Source: Caulobacter vibrioides
Lineage (GTDB): Bacteria > Pseudomonadota > Alphaproteobacteria > Caulobacterales > Caulobacteraceae
Assembly (NCBI RefSeq): GCF_002310375.3
Contig: NZ_CP023315.3
Location: 868,001 to 932,000 of the forward strand
Direction of reading: 5' to 3'
DNA length: 64,000 nt
Numbering within the stretch: position 1 is the first letter of the stretch; every line of letters starts with the position of its first letter. Position numbers and translations under genes: made by a program. Of this stretch, positions 7,985-16,712 are shown in pieces. The notes under the pieces are model-generated. The model did not search any database. It saw nothing but the letters and a program-made list of their open reading frames with translations, and had not been told where the DNA came from.

Positions 7985-8596
7985 ATGCGGAGCAGGCCAG
8001 CACCATTCCAGATAGATATCGCGGCGTTACTAGGACGCGCGAAGAGAAGCTTCACCGACCGGATCGGAGAGGTCACGCTCAACTTCCCCTTCATCAGCGT
8101 TGCAGTCAGCCCAAAAGACACCGAGCAAAAGGTCGCTCGCGAATTGGTAATCCGCCTGAAAGATCGGCGGGTTCTCAGCGCCTATGAGTGTTGCGACGGC
8201 TGTATCGACGAGGCTCTAAAATCGTTGCAGGAGATCCGGGGCCTTCTCGTCGATAAACAGGTTGAGCTTTTAGCCCTGCAGGACGGCCCGCTGTATCTGG
8301 TCGTGGACATGATGCGCGAGGGCATTCGCCAGTTCCTGACGTTTGAGCAATCTCTCAAGCACGGCGACATCACGCGTGTTGGCGAGTTCCGCAGACCGGA
8401 GGATGTGCGCCAAGCCTATTTCGATGGGCTTGAGTTGCTCCGTGGCCATCTCGCTCACTGTCTTACGCAGGTGGCGGCAATAGCTGGCATAGAGGCCCCG
8501 CGCGAAGGGGTAGTCGCGAACTATCACGGGGATTGGCCACTTGTCGCTTATGTCCGGCCACAGCTTCCTTCGGGACCGGGCGGGCAGAGCGAATGA
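7985..8596 (+). CDS. Unrecognised protein, first gene of the STAND cluster
   Basis: A 203-residue protein that I do not recognise. The N-terminal third has alternating hydrophobic strands (E-V-T-L-N-F-P-F-I-S-V-A-V-S-P). A highly charged block follows (A-R-E-L-V-I-R-L-K-D-R-R-V-L-S-A), then a cysteine-rich motif E-C-C-D-G-C-I-D-E-A-L-K-S-L. The remainder is helical (M-M-R-E-G-I-R-Q-F-L-T-F-E-Q-S-L and L-R-G-H-L-A-H-C-L-T-Q-V). There is no signal peptide or membrane segment. Its last codons overlap the start of the giant gene by four bases (ATGA at 8593-8596), so the products are made together and may act as a complex. The ATG at 7985 was picked because upstream in-frame sequence looks non-coding. 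Confidence 0.7.
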   Translation: MRSRPAPFQIDIAALLGRAKRSFTDRIGEVTLNFPFISVAVSPKDTEQKVARELVIRLKDRRVLSAYECCDGCIDEALKSLQEIRGLLVDKQVELLALQDGPLYLVVDMMREGIRQFLTFEQSLKHGDITRVGEFRRPEDVRQAYFDGLELLRGHLAHCLTQVAAIAGIEAPREGVVANYHGDWPLVAYVRPQLPSGPGGQSE

Positions 8597-11500
8597 GGGG
8601 TGGCGTCGCCGACAAGCTGGGGAATGACTACGAGGCCCATTGGACGCTCGTTGAAGCTCTGCGGGTCTTAAGGGGAGAAGCCGCAGAGATACGCCTTGAG
8701 CCGTTCAACGAAGATGCCAAGGGGTTTGAGTTCAGGCTGACGTCGGCGAGCGGTGACGCTTGGCACCAATGCAAACGGAAGCTGGTGAGCGGAAACTGGA
8801 CAATCGGCGCCCTCAATCAGGAAGGCATCCTCTCGAACTTTGCCCGCAAGTTTGCAGAGCCAAGCACCACCTGTGTGTTCGTCTCCGCAGATCCTGCACC
8901 TGGCCTCAGGTCATTAGTCGATAAGGCAGGCACGGTTCAGTCGCCAGCAGACTTCGAAGATGCTTTGAGCGAGGGCGACCGGACAACGATTAAGGCGCTA
9001 CGCGAAGTCTGGAATGTCACCCCTGACATGGAGCTCGATTGGCTTAAGCGGCTCCGCCTAGAAACCGTCTCGGTGCTCTCCCTACGTCGCGAACTCGATG
9101 CTGTTTGCGGCTTGCTGTTCAGCGCGTCCACTGATGATGCGATTTTAGCGCTTCTGGACTTTCTCGAAGGAGCCATCACTAAGACGGTGACGACATCGGC
9201 GTTTCGCGCAGCGATTGACGGCCTTGGAATTGGCTGGAAGGCCGGATTTGACGAAACGATCGAAGGCAAAGTCAACGATGCAACACGACGCTATCTAGCG
9301 TCGTTGCCCGCGAAAATCGGTGGCCGGGACATCGAGACGCCAGAGAGCATGGAGGCTGTCAGCGCCGTCCTCGATGGTGGCAAGAAGTTCGTCGTATTGG
9401 CGGGAACCGCCGGCGGCGGCAAAAGCGCGACGATTACTCGGATCATCGATGCCGCTGAGGCGAAGGGCTGGCCAGTCCTTGCGTTCCGCCTAGATCGCTT
9501 TCTCAACATCCAGTCGATGAGGGATTTGGGAAGCGCAGTGCTGGAGCGTGACGAAAGTCCCGTGGGCGCTTTTGGTAATCGATTCCATCAGCGCGACGCG
9601 TTGATAGTGATCGATCAGGTTGACGCGATCAGTGATGCGTCTGGTCGATCGGGACTGATCCGAGACATACTCTTTCAGCTCATCGCGCAGAGCGATTTGT
9701 TTCCGAAGGTGCGCGTCGTCCTTGCCTGTCGCTCGTTCGATTTGGAGAACGACAGCCGTCTAAAGTCGATTGCGAGTTCAGTTCGTACAACATCAGTCAC
9801 GCTTAAGCCGTTCGATTGGGACCGTGATGTGTTGCCGGTGTTGGAGAGCGCAGGCGCTGCGCGACCTAGTTTCACCGAAGGAGAGAAGCGCAACCTCTCG
9901 ATACCGATCAATTTACAGCTCTTCATGGCAATTGCGGCGTCTGGAGTTCCTTACTCTGGTGAGGTGACTGGCGCGAAGCTGTTTGATCAGCTCCTTGAGA
10001 TCCGAGCGAAGGAGTTTAGGGCGACTGGGATCTCATGGACGCCTGCTATGGGTATGGGTTTGATCGCTCAATCCATGAGCGCCAATCAGGAATTGACCGC
10101 CCCGGAAAGTGTCTTGTCCCAACTGCCCGGCGCGGTCGCCGCGCTTAGTTCGGCTGGACTGATTTCAGCGGTGGGCGGGAAGGTTCAGTTCGCGCACGAG
10201 TCGTTCTTCGACCACAGCTTTTCACACCATTTCCTCGCATCGGGCCAAACCGTTCTCTCGCTTTTGAACAGCGACGAGCAACGGCTCTTTCGGCGGACCC
10301 AAGTGCGCCAGATATTCGCTCGCTTGCGCGATCAGGGGGCCAATCGCCTCTACCAGCGCAATCTTGCCGAGGTGATGAACTCGGACTCGGTTCGATATCT
10401 AGTCAAAGACGCGATCGGCATATGGCTGGCGACGGTTGATGAGCCAACCGACCAAGAGCGCTCGCTAGTCCTCAATTGGTTTCCGACGGAACACGCACTG
10501 TCGAAGATCAGCAGAACTGTCTTCAACGGTCAGCGCTGGCTCCCTTCGCTGCTACGCGGCGGCCTCATTGCAAAGTGGTTGGAGGCGAGTGACGAAGATA
10601 AGGCGCTCGGCCTTTGGCTTCTGAAAAAGAGCGCCGTATCGCACTCGTCGCTTGTCAGTCAATTTCTGCGTAGCTGGTGGGGAGGCGACGTTGAGCGAAC
10701 GCCCGAACTTTTGGATTGGTTTGCCACCCTCTATCCAGACGACGATATCGGCGAGCTGGAGGCGCTGTATGGGGATGTGATCGCTGTAGCGCCGCCTGAC
10801 CGTCTGAACGATGAGAATTGGACGGAGAGCGTCGACATCGGGACATGGGTTAACAAGAAGGCAGGGCTCGGCGCGCGCGTGCTCGGCATGTGGCTTCGTC
10901 GATGGATGGCGGCATTCCCCGATCGGCAGCCCTTTGGTCGGCATATCGGAGGCAACGACAATTATTGGCTTCAGGAGCTGAGCGAGAAGGCGCCACGCGC
11001 CTTGGTGGAGCAGATTTTTCCGGTCTTCGCTGAGGCCCTTTGTAGGGATTTGGCGGCGTTCGCTGACGGCGCGCCCATACAGCTTCATCTCCTCTTTCGC
11101 GGACAAGATGACGGCTACCTTTCGCTCCTGACAAAGGCTCTGGAGCAGGTCGCTCGCGAAGACGCCGTGTATGTTGAGACGCTGCTCGAAACATTGCCCG
11201 TCAACAGCCAAGTCGCACTTTATTTGAAGCTCAAGGCAATAACTGCTGGAGGGCAGGCGCTCGCTCACCTGTTACCGACCCTATTTGATCGCGAAGACCT
11301 TATGTCGCTGGGTGAGAGCGGCGGCGATTGGATGCCGTTTGCGGAAGCCGCGCGCGTGGCAATGCCATTCCTCTTGGATGAGGATAGGTCGCGGCTCGAA
11401 GAACTCGTTCTTTCGCACCGGCCCGAAATTGATTGGGGCTTGGAGTACATGCGCCGCCGCGAAGAGTTTGCGGCGTCCGGGTGGGGACGCGATTGGAAGC

Positions 11501-13113
11501 CTCATGTGATCTATCAACTCTCGATCAGTGGGACGAAAGAGCGCGCGATCTTACGAACGATCGGTCCGGAGTACCTCAGTCAACGTGGTCAATCTCGGCT
11601 GGCTGAACTCGATCGGAAATTTCCCAACGCGCCTTTGCCAGAAGCGCACGGCATCCGAGGCGGTTGGGTGCAATCACCGATCTCCCCCGAAGTCGCGGAG
11701 AAGATGTCAGACGCACAGTGGCTAAAGGCCATGAAGCGCTACGCGACCAACGAGGGACATGTCTATCGGGCCGACAGTGTCATAGGGGGCGCGCGGCAGT
11801 TGGCGAGCGTCCTTCGAGGACGAGCAAAGATTGAACCTGAGCGGTTCGTGAATTTGCTCGAAACGATGCCTTCTGACCTCAACGATACGTATGCTGAAGC
11901 AATTGTCAGCGGGCTGCGAGATGCGGAAACGACACCGGAGTTAGCTGCCCGCGCTATTCGGCTCGTGTTGACCAAAGACGGTGATGAGTTTCACCGCACG
12001 ATCTGCTGGCTAGTGCAGAGGTACTCTGAGGTGGCTGCTGACCAGGCTATCCTCTCATTTGTGATTGATGTTGCGCAGCATGGGTCGGCTTCCGATGACA
12101 TCGTGAGGTCAAGTCGATCAGAGCGTGAGCCTAGAACCGACATGCGCGCGCTGCTTCACCTAGAAAACGACTGGGAAAGCAGTGGAATCAACGGAGATCG
12201 AGGTTCGGCTTATGAAGCGCTCGCAAAAATTCTCTGGAATCTGCCGGATACCCTCGACATCATTGGCAGCTTTGTTGAGCAGCAGTCAGAAGTCGAGAGG
12301 CTGAACTCTGTGCGAGTCTGTATGCTGCATGTCGTAAACTCGATAGGGAAGTACGACGGGCCGAGAGCGGTCACACTGATGAAGAAGTTCATTGAGATCG
12401 AGCCGCTGCTAATTCTTGGGGGAAATGGGCAGCACTTTATGAACTGGGCGCTCTACGCCTACCCTGATCAATTCATCGATCTAATCGCCAGTATATCAGC
12501 TATGGATGCTGTTCCGCTAAGAGCCATTGGCCGCGTCCTTGAGTCTGGGCTGGCGATAAGTGACGAGGGGCGGGAAGCGGCTTTCTTGGCGAAGTTTTCC
12601 GATGATGATCTTGCGCGTCAGGCTGGAGCGTTTCGCGCTTCGGGCAATTTGACCAACGGAAGTGTGGGCGATCGCGCCGTCCGTTGGATTGAGCCGCTGT
12701 TCGACGATGTATCAAAGGCTGTGCGCGACGAGGCTTCCCATGTGAATTGGGAGCGCCTGCTCTCCAAGTCCGCAGATCGGGCGGCATTGCTCCGCTCGTA
12801 TGTAAATTCCCGTGCGTTCGAGGATCATCCTGACAGGGCGATGCGCGCGCTTTCCGATCAGCTCGATGAGTATCCGGAACTGGCACTGGAGGCCGTGAGG
12901 CGCGTCTTGAACCTGTTGGGTGAGGGAGAGGTCGATAGGCGGCGGAGACTATATATGGCGACGTACGGAGTCGGACGGACGCTGGTCAGGTTATATCGCG
13001 CCTTCGAAAGCGACCCTGAACGCGAGGCCGAAATGCTCGATCTCTTCGACCTCTACCTCGCGCGAGACGTTCACGACATGCGCAAAGAGATTGAAGCTTA
13101 TGAGCGCTTCTAG
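8593..13113 (+). CDS. STAND-type NTPase with N-terminal PD-(D/E)xK nuclease-like domain
   Basis: A 1506-residue, apparently intact protein. Residues about 8-120 resemble the Cap4/DUF4297 nuclease fold: G-N-D-Y-E-A-H-W, then D41/E46 (F-N-E-D-A-K-G-F-E-F) and H-Q-C-K (Q59, K61) as the QxK variant of ExK. A P-loop domain follows: Walker A G-T-A-G-G-G-K-S (G271-S278), Walker B L-I-V-I-D-Q-V-D (D341) and a sensor-like V-V-L-A-C-R-S-F. From about residue 520 the protein is a long helical array without obvious TPR consensus. STAND proteins such as the Avs family hold a sensor, a switch NTPase and an effector; this layout suggests phage sensing followed by DNA cleavage. The nuclease call is by pattern, not by search. 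It is coupled to the gene upstream and followed by a HEPN-like gene 104 bases downstream. Confidence 0.8.
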   Translation: MRGGVADKLGNDYEAHWTLVEALRVLRGEAAEIRLEPFNEDAKGFEFRLTSASGDAWHQCKRKLVSGNWTIGALNQEGILSNFARKFAEPSTTCVFVSADPAPGLRSLVDKAGTVQSPADFEDALSEGDRTTIKALREVWNVTPDMELDWLKRLRLETVSVLSLRRELDAVCGLLFSASTDDAILALLDFLEGAITKTVTTSAFRAAIDGLGIGWKAGFDETIEGKVNDATRRYLASLPAKIGGRDIETPESMEAVSAVLDGGKKFVVLAGTAGGGKSATITRIIDAAEAKGWPVLAFRLDRFLNIQSMRDLGSAVLERDESPVGAFGNRFHQRDALIVIDQVDAISDASGRSGLIRDILFQLIAQSDLFPKVRVVLACRSFDLENDSRLKSIASSVRTTSVTLKPFDWDRDVLPVLESAGAARPSFTEGEKRNLSIPINLQLFMAIAASGVPYSGEVTGAKLFDQLLEIRAKEFRATGISWTPAMGMGLIAQSMSANQELTAPESVLSQLPGAVAALSSAGLISAVGGKVQFAHESFFDHSFSHHFLASGQTVLSLLNSDEQRLFRRTQVRQIFARLRDQGANRLYQRNLAEVMNSDSVRYLVKDAIGIWLATVDEPTDQERSLVLNWFPTEHALSKISRTVFNGQRWLPSLLRGGLIAKWLEASDEDKALGLWLLKKSAVSHSSLVSQFLRSWWGGDVERTPELLDWFATLYPDDDIGELEALYGDVIAVAPPDRLNDENWTESVDIGTWVNKKAGLGARVLGMWLRRWMAAFPDRQPFGRHIGGNDNYWLQELSEKAPRALVEQIFPVFAEALCRDLAAFADGAPIQLHLLFRGQDDGYLSLLTKALEQVAREDAVYVETLLETLPVNSQVALYLKLKAITAGGQALAHLLPTLFDREDLMSLGESGGDWMPFAEAARVAMPFLLDEDRSRLEELVLSHRPEIDWGLEYMRRREEFAASGWGRDWKPHVIYQLSISGTKERAILRTIGPEYLSQRGQSRLAELDRKFPNAPLPEAHGIRGGWVQSPISPEVAEKMSDAQWLKAMKRYATNEGHVYRADSVIGGARQLASVLRGRAKIEPERFVNLLETMPSDLNDTYAEAIVSGLRDAETTPELAARAIRLVLTKDGDEFHRTICWLVQRYSEVAADQAILSFVIDVAQHGSASDDIVRSSRSEREPRTDMRALLHLENDWESSGINGDRGSAYEALAKILWNLPDTLDIIGSFVEQQSEVERLNSVRVCMLHVVNSIGKYDGPRAVTLMKKFIEIEPLLILGGNGQHFMNWALYAYPDQFIDLIASISAMDAVPLRAIGRVLESGLAISDEGREAAFLAKFSDDDLARQAGAFRASGNLTNGSVGDRAVRWIEPLFDDVSKAVRDEASHVNWERLLSKSADRAALLRSYVNSRAFEDHPDRAMRALSDQLDEYPELALEAVRRVLNLLGEGEVDRRRRLYMATYGVGRTLVRLYRAFESDPEREAEMLDLFDLYLARDVHDMRKEIEAYERF

Positions 13114-13217
13114 GTCTTCCTTATCTACCGGCGTGCGCCAAAGTCTCCGACCGAACCGGCAAAGCCGTAAGGCCATGTGATTGCTACGACCTCCGCCTCG
13201 GCTCATGGAAACGCTTC

Positions 13218-13814
13218 ATGAACTTATCTGACGACCAGAGGCGTGAAAGAGCGTCGCAGATGAGCAAGCTTGGCGGCATCCAGCCGATGTACGAGGTCTT
13301 CTATATCGAAGCGCTGACCTACTCGGCAGGACGCGCGGCAAACGCCTTCGAACGGTTCGACCAAGCTGTGGAAGAAGGGCGGGACCCAGCGACGATCGTT
13401 GCAACGGCGCACGAGGCACTGACCCATGTCGCCGGCCTGTCCCGCTTTTTTTGGCCTGGAAGAGACAAGCCGCTTCATAAAGCCCGTGCCGAAACGCTCC
13501 GTAAGGCCTTCGGGTTGGACGACGCCTCTCCGCTCGCTGATCGCAGCCTCCGGAATGTCCTAGAACATTTCGACGAACGCCTCGACGAGTTCCTTCTCCA
13601 GGACATGGCGGGCTTCTTCTTCCCAGGCCCGGTGGTGGATGAAGCGAGTCTGAACGACGATGCCCTGGGCTTCATCTTCCGCTTAGTCGACCCTCGGGAC
13701 GAGGTCTTCGTGTTGCTAGGTGAAAAGCATCCGTTTGGCCCTCTGCGGACAGTGGTTGACGACGTGCTGGAGAGAGCCAAGCGGATGGATGAGCAAGGCG
13801 GACGATTGGGGTAG
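13218..13814 (+). CDS. Small helical protein with HEPN-like RxxxxH motif
   Basis: A 198-residue, mostly helical, soluble protein. It has no family I can name, but contains S-L-R-N-V-L-E-H-F-D-E-R, giving R112-N113-x3-H117. Arg followed by a polar residue and a His five positions after the Arg is the active-site pattern of HEPN ribonucleases. The preceding helices (Y-I-E-A-L-T-Y-S-A-G-R-A and A-T-A-H-E-A-L-T-H-V-A) fit a four-helix bundle. It is on the same strand as the STAND gene, 104 bases after it, so it may be a second effector or an independent gene. A chance motif cannot be excluded. Confidence 0.65.
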   Translation: MNLSDDQRRERASQMSKLGGIQPMYEVFYIEALTYSAGRAANAFERFDQAVEEGRDPATIVATAHEALTHVAGLSRFFWPGRDKPLHKARAETLRKAFGLDDASPLADRSLRNVLEHFDERLDEFLLQDMAGFFFPGPVVDEASLNDDALGFIFRLVDPRDEVFVLLGEKHPFGPLRTVVDDVLERAKRMDEQGGRLG

Positions 13815-13899
13815 CGAGGGGCCGGACGGATCGAGCGCCGCCTAACCATCCTTGCCGACAATATCAGGGTCCGTGTCTCAGGGCGTGAATCGGGAACCT

Positions 13900-13930
13900 T
13901 AAACCGACACGCAGAGTGTTTGTCGGTTTA
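13900..13930. terminator. Perfect 10-base hairpin after the STAND cluster
   Basis: TAAACCGACA (13900-13909) and TGTCGGTTTA (13921-13930) form a perfect stem with an 11-base loop, 86 bases after the last gene of the cluster. AT-rich ends could favour release of transcripts. It may also mark the right end of the island. Confidence 0.5.
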
Positions 13931-13937
13931 GGAAAGT

Positions 13938-14395
13938 GTCCGACCCCTCACCCGACCGCCTTCGGCGGCCACCCTCTCCCGCAAGGGGAGAGGGAAACAC
14001 GTCAGCCCAGGGTTGGGAGCAGCCTCCAACGCTCCTCCAGAAACCCGACCTTCCCGGCGAACGCCGGGATCCAGATCGAACCCACGGGCGCTCTTCGTTT
14101 GGTGCGAAGCGCTATCGCATCAACCCCAACCGCTCTGGATGAATCTGGGCCCCGGCGTTCGCCGGGGAGGTCGGTCGATTTGAGGCATCCCAGCAGAGGT
14201 GAGTTTGCAGCCGCCATGCGTCCTTCGAGGCTCGCTTTCGGCTCGCACCTCAGGATGAGGTAGTCTGTTGCTGAACACCTCATCCTGAGGTGCGCGCTCC
14301 TGAGCGCGCCTCGAAGGACGCAGGGAGCCAAGGTCACCTCAAGGTTGAAATTCGACGTTTGTTCTGGCAGAGTTTCGCCATTGGGAGAGGTCGAG
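13938..14395. repeat. Intergenic palindromic repeats at the island/core junction
   Basis: No gene is seen here. A copy of a CTCTCCCGCAAGGGGAGAGG-type hairpin lies at about 13974-13993. A long inverted repeat follows (about 14045-14076 with 14143-14174; arms contain CGGCGAACGCCGGG and its partner). A two-step stem-loop comes last: TCCTTCGAGGC/GCCTCGAAGGA (14221-14231, 14308-14318) enclosing a perfect 17-base arm pair (14244-14260, 14278-14294). Confidence 0.7.
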
Positions 14396-14578
14396 ATGGA
14401 CGGTTGGTACGACGGCTTCGGGCTCTACCACGGCCCCAACGACTCCCGGTTTATCGTGCCGAAGCGCATCCCGATGATGGGGTGGACGATCAATGTCTCG
14501 CATCCCTTCGCGCCCGTGTTCTTGGTCGCGTTAGGCGTCCTGCTCGGCGTGGCGATAGTGGCGCAGGCGCTCGCTTAG
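14396..14578 (+). CDS. Small DUF5808-type membrane protein
   Basis: A 60-residue protein. The first 35 residues carry Y-H-G-P-N-D-S-R-F-I-V-P-K-R and G-W-T-I-N-V-S-H-P, the pattern of the DUF5808 family. A single C-terminal membrane helix follows (F-L-V-A-L-G-V-L-L-G-V-A-I-V-A). The start at 14396 has GGGAGAGG at the right distance; an in-frame ATG 51 bases upstream lacks one. Family members are membrane proteins of unknown role. It is the first core-type gene after the accessory region and stands alone. Confidence 0.7.
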   Translation: MDGWYDGFGLYHGPNDSRFIVPKRIPMMGWTINVSHPFAPVFLVALGVLLGVAIVAQALA

Positions 14579-14677
14579 GTCCGCCCAGGGCTGCTTCCCC
14601 CCGTTAGTTTCAGGGCGTGAAACGGACGTTCGGGTTTGCGGCCGCCAAGTGCGGCCTGCGGGATTCAAACGTCACCC

Positions 14678-15445
14678 CTAACCCGCCACCAGCGCCGCGC
14701 GCTCGGCCGCCGTCAGTAAGCGCCAGTGGCCTTCGGGCATGTCGCCCAGGTCCAGCGGGCCGACGCGGACGCGGAACAGGTCGACGACCTTGAGGTCCAC
14801 CAGCTCGCACATCCGGCGGATCTGGCGGTTGCGGCCTTCGCGCAGGACGAAGCTCAGGCGCTGGTCGGAGATGACCTCGACCTCGGCGGGGCGCAGTTCG
14901 CGGCCGTCCAGCTCCAGGCCAAAGCGCAGGAGCTCGAGTTTTTCCTCGGTGAGGTCGCCCATCACCGCGACGCGGTATTCCTTTTCCAGCTCCGACTGCG
15001 GGCCGATCACGGCCTTGGCCACCACGCCGTCCTGCGACAGCAGCAGAAGCCCGCGCGAGTCCTTGTCCAGGCGCCCGATCGGCGGGATCAGGTCGCCCGA
15101 CTGCGGGATCGCCACGCCCTGGGCCGGACCCCAGAGGTTGGCCCGCGTCAGCAGGCGCGCGGCGGGCACCTGGCCCGGATCCGGTTGCGAGGAGACCACG
15201 CCGCGCGGCTTGTGAACCAGATAGGTCGGGACGGCGTCCAGCTTGGCGGTGGCGCGATCGGCCAGGGTCAGGGTCTGGCCGGGCAGGATCTTGCGGCCGA
15301 CGTCTTCCACGACCTCGCCGTCGATCGAGACGAGGCCGTCGCTGATCAGCTGCTCGGCCTCGCGGCGCGAGCACACGCCGCTCTGGGCCAGCCACTTGTT
15401 GACCCGCTGAGGCTCGGCCTCGTCATAGGGGCGGGTCCAAGCCAT
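14678..15445 (-). CDS. Pseudouridine synthase of the RsuA/RluB/RluF group (RluF-like)
   Basis: A 255-residue enzyme that converts uridine to pseudouridine in ribosomal RNA. It has an N-terminal S4 RNA-binding domain (N-K-W-L-A-Q-S-G-V-C-S-R-R-E-A-E, residues 16-31). The catalytic domain follows, with I-G-R-L-D-K-D-S-R-G-L (nucleophile Asp) and G-R-N-R-Q-I-R-R-M-C-E. The S-G-V-C-S-R-R-E-A-E and L-D-K-D-S pieces and the ending G-H-W-R-L-L-T resemble E. coli RluF (23S U2604) more than RsuA or RluB, but paralogue assignment is tentative. The start codon overlaps the prfA stop by one base (TGATG), so the two are coupled and both act on the ribosome. Confidence 0.9.
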   Translation of the reverse strand: MAWTRPYDEAEPQRVNKWLAQSGVCSRREAEQLISDGLVSIDGEVVEDVGRKILPGQTLTLADRATAKLDAVPTYLVHKPRGVVSSQPDPGQVPAARLLTRANLWGPAQGVAIPQSGDLIPPIGRLDKDSRGLLLLSQDGVVAKAVIGPQSELEKEYRVAVMGDLTEEKLELLRFGLELDGRELRPAEVEVISDQRLSFVLREGRNRQIRRMCELVDLKVVDLFRVRVGPLDLGDMPEGHWRLLTAAERAALVAG

Positions 15446-16515
15446 CAGCTAAAGCTCTCTTCGAGGCTGGCCAGACGCTCGGCCTGGTCCTCGGCGATCA
15501 GCGGGTTGATCACGTCGTCCAGGGCGTCGCCCTCCATGATCCGCGACAGATTGTAGAGCGTCAGGTTGATGCGGTGGTCGGTCACCCGGCCCTGCGGGAA
15601 GTTGTAGGTGCGGATGCGCTCGGAACGATCGCCGCTGCCGACCTGGCTCTTGCGGGCCTCGGAGCGGGCGCTGTCGAGCGCCTCGCGCTGCATGTCGTAG
15701 AGGCGGGCCTTAAGGTTCTTCATGGCCCGGGCGCGGTTCTGGTGCTGGCTCTTTTCCGAGCTGGTCACCACCACGCCGGTGGGCAAGTGGGTGATGCGCA
15801 CGGCCGAGTCGGTCTTGTTGACGTGCTGACCGCCCGCGCCCGACGAGCGATAGGTGTCGATCCGCAGGTCGCTTTCCTTGATCTCGATCTCGACGTCCTC
15901 GGCCTCGGGCAGCACCGCGACGGTGGCGGCCGAGGTGTGGATGCGGCCTTGGGCTTCGGTGGCCGGCACGCGCTGCACCCGGTGCACGCCGCTTTCGAAC
16001 TTCAGCCGGCCGAACACGCCGTCGCCGGTGATCGAGGCGACGATTTCCTTGAAGCCGCCCATTTCGCCTTCCGAGATGCTGTCGACCTCGACGCGCCAGC
16101 CCTGGGTCTGGGCGTAGCGCTGGTACATGCGGAAGAGGTCGCCGGCGAACAGGGCCGCCTCGTCGCCGCCGGTGCCGGCCCGCACTTCCAGGATGGCCGA
16201 GGCGTTCTCGTCCTTGTCCTTGGGCGCCAGCATCAGGGCCAGCTCCCGCTCCAGCACGGGCAGCTTTTCGTCCAGCGCCTGAATCTCGTCGCGGACCATC
16301 TCGGCCATCTCGGGATCGGACGCCATGACGTCCAGCTCGGCGCGCTCGGCGCTCAGCTTGGCCAGCCGCTCGACGGCCTCGGCCACGGGGCGCAGCTCGG
16401 CGTGCTCCTTGGAGAGCTTGACGATCTCGGCGCCGTCGGTGGCCGCGCCCATGCGCGCCTCCACTTCACGGAAACGGTCGAGAACCTGGTCGAGGCGGGC
16501 CTGGGGCAGTCGCAA
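15445..16515 (-). CDS. prfA: Peptide chain release factor 1
   Basis: A class I release factor that reads UAA and UAG stop codons and triggers peptide release. The 356-residue length is exactly that of RF1 if translation begins at the TTG at 16515 ([11 protein letters not shown]); the frame is open further upstream but without family sequence. The P-A-T tripeptide that reads the stop codon is seen in [10 protein letters not shown]. The catalytic G-G-Q lies in [15 protein letters not shown]. The Gln of GGQ is normally methylated by PrmC, whose gene is at 28875, unusually far away. Overlaps the pseudouridine synthase gene downstream. Confidence 0.96.
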   Translation of the reverse strand: MRLPQARLDQVLDRFREVEARMGAATDGAEIVKLSKEHAELRPVAEAVERLAKLSAERAELDVMASDPEMAEMVRDEIQALDEKLPVLERELALMLAPKDKDENASAILEVRAGTGGDEAALFAGDLFRMYQRYAQTQGWRVEVDSISEGEMGGFKEIVASITGDGVFGRLKFESGVHRVQRVPATEAQGRIHTSAATVAVLPEAEDVEIEIKESDLRIDTYRSSGAGGQHVNKTDSAVRITHLPTGVVVTSSEKSQHQNRARAMKNLKARLYDMQREALDSARSEARKSQVGSGDRSERIRTYNFPQGRVTDHRINLTLYNLSRIMEGDALDDVINPLIAEDQAERLASLEESFS

Positions 16516-16712
16516 GGTCGTGTCACAAGTCTGGAGAGAACGGTCGGTCTCTCTAGAGCCTTTCCCCGCCGAAGGGAATGTTCCCCCGCGATCGGCGCGC
16601 CGATCACGCCGCGTGCGTGCGACACGTTGTCTCACGAGGCGTTAGGTCAAGCTTAGTGATGCCCTGCAAGAACAGGGTCTGTCTTTTCCTGCGGCATTGG
16701 ACGTTCGTGACG

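Noticed and set aside
10552..11268. 238-codon minus-strand frame inside the STAND gene
   Set aside because: Antisense to a continuous 1506-codon frame; no start signal and no domain.
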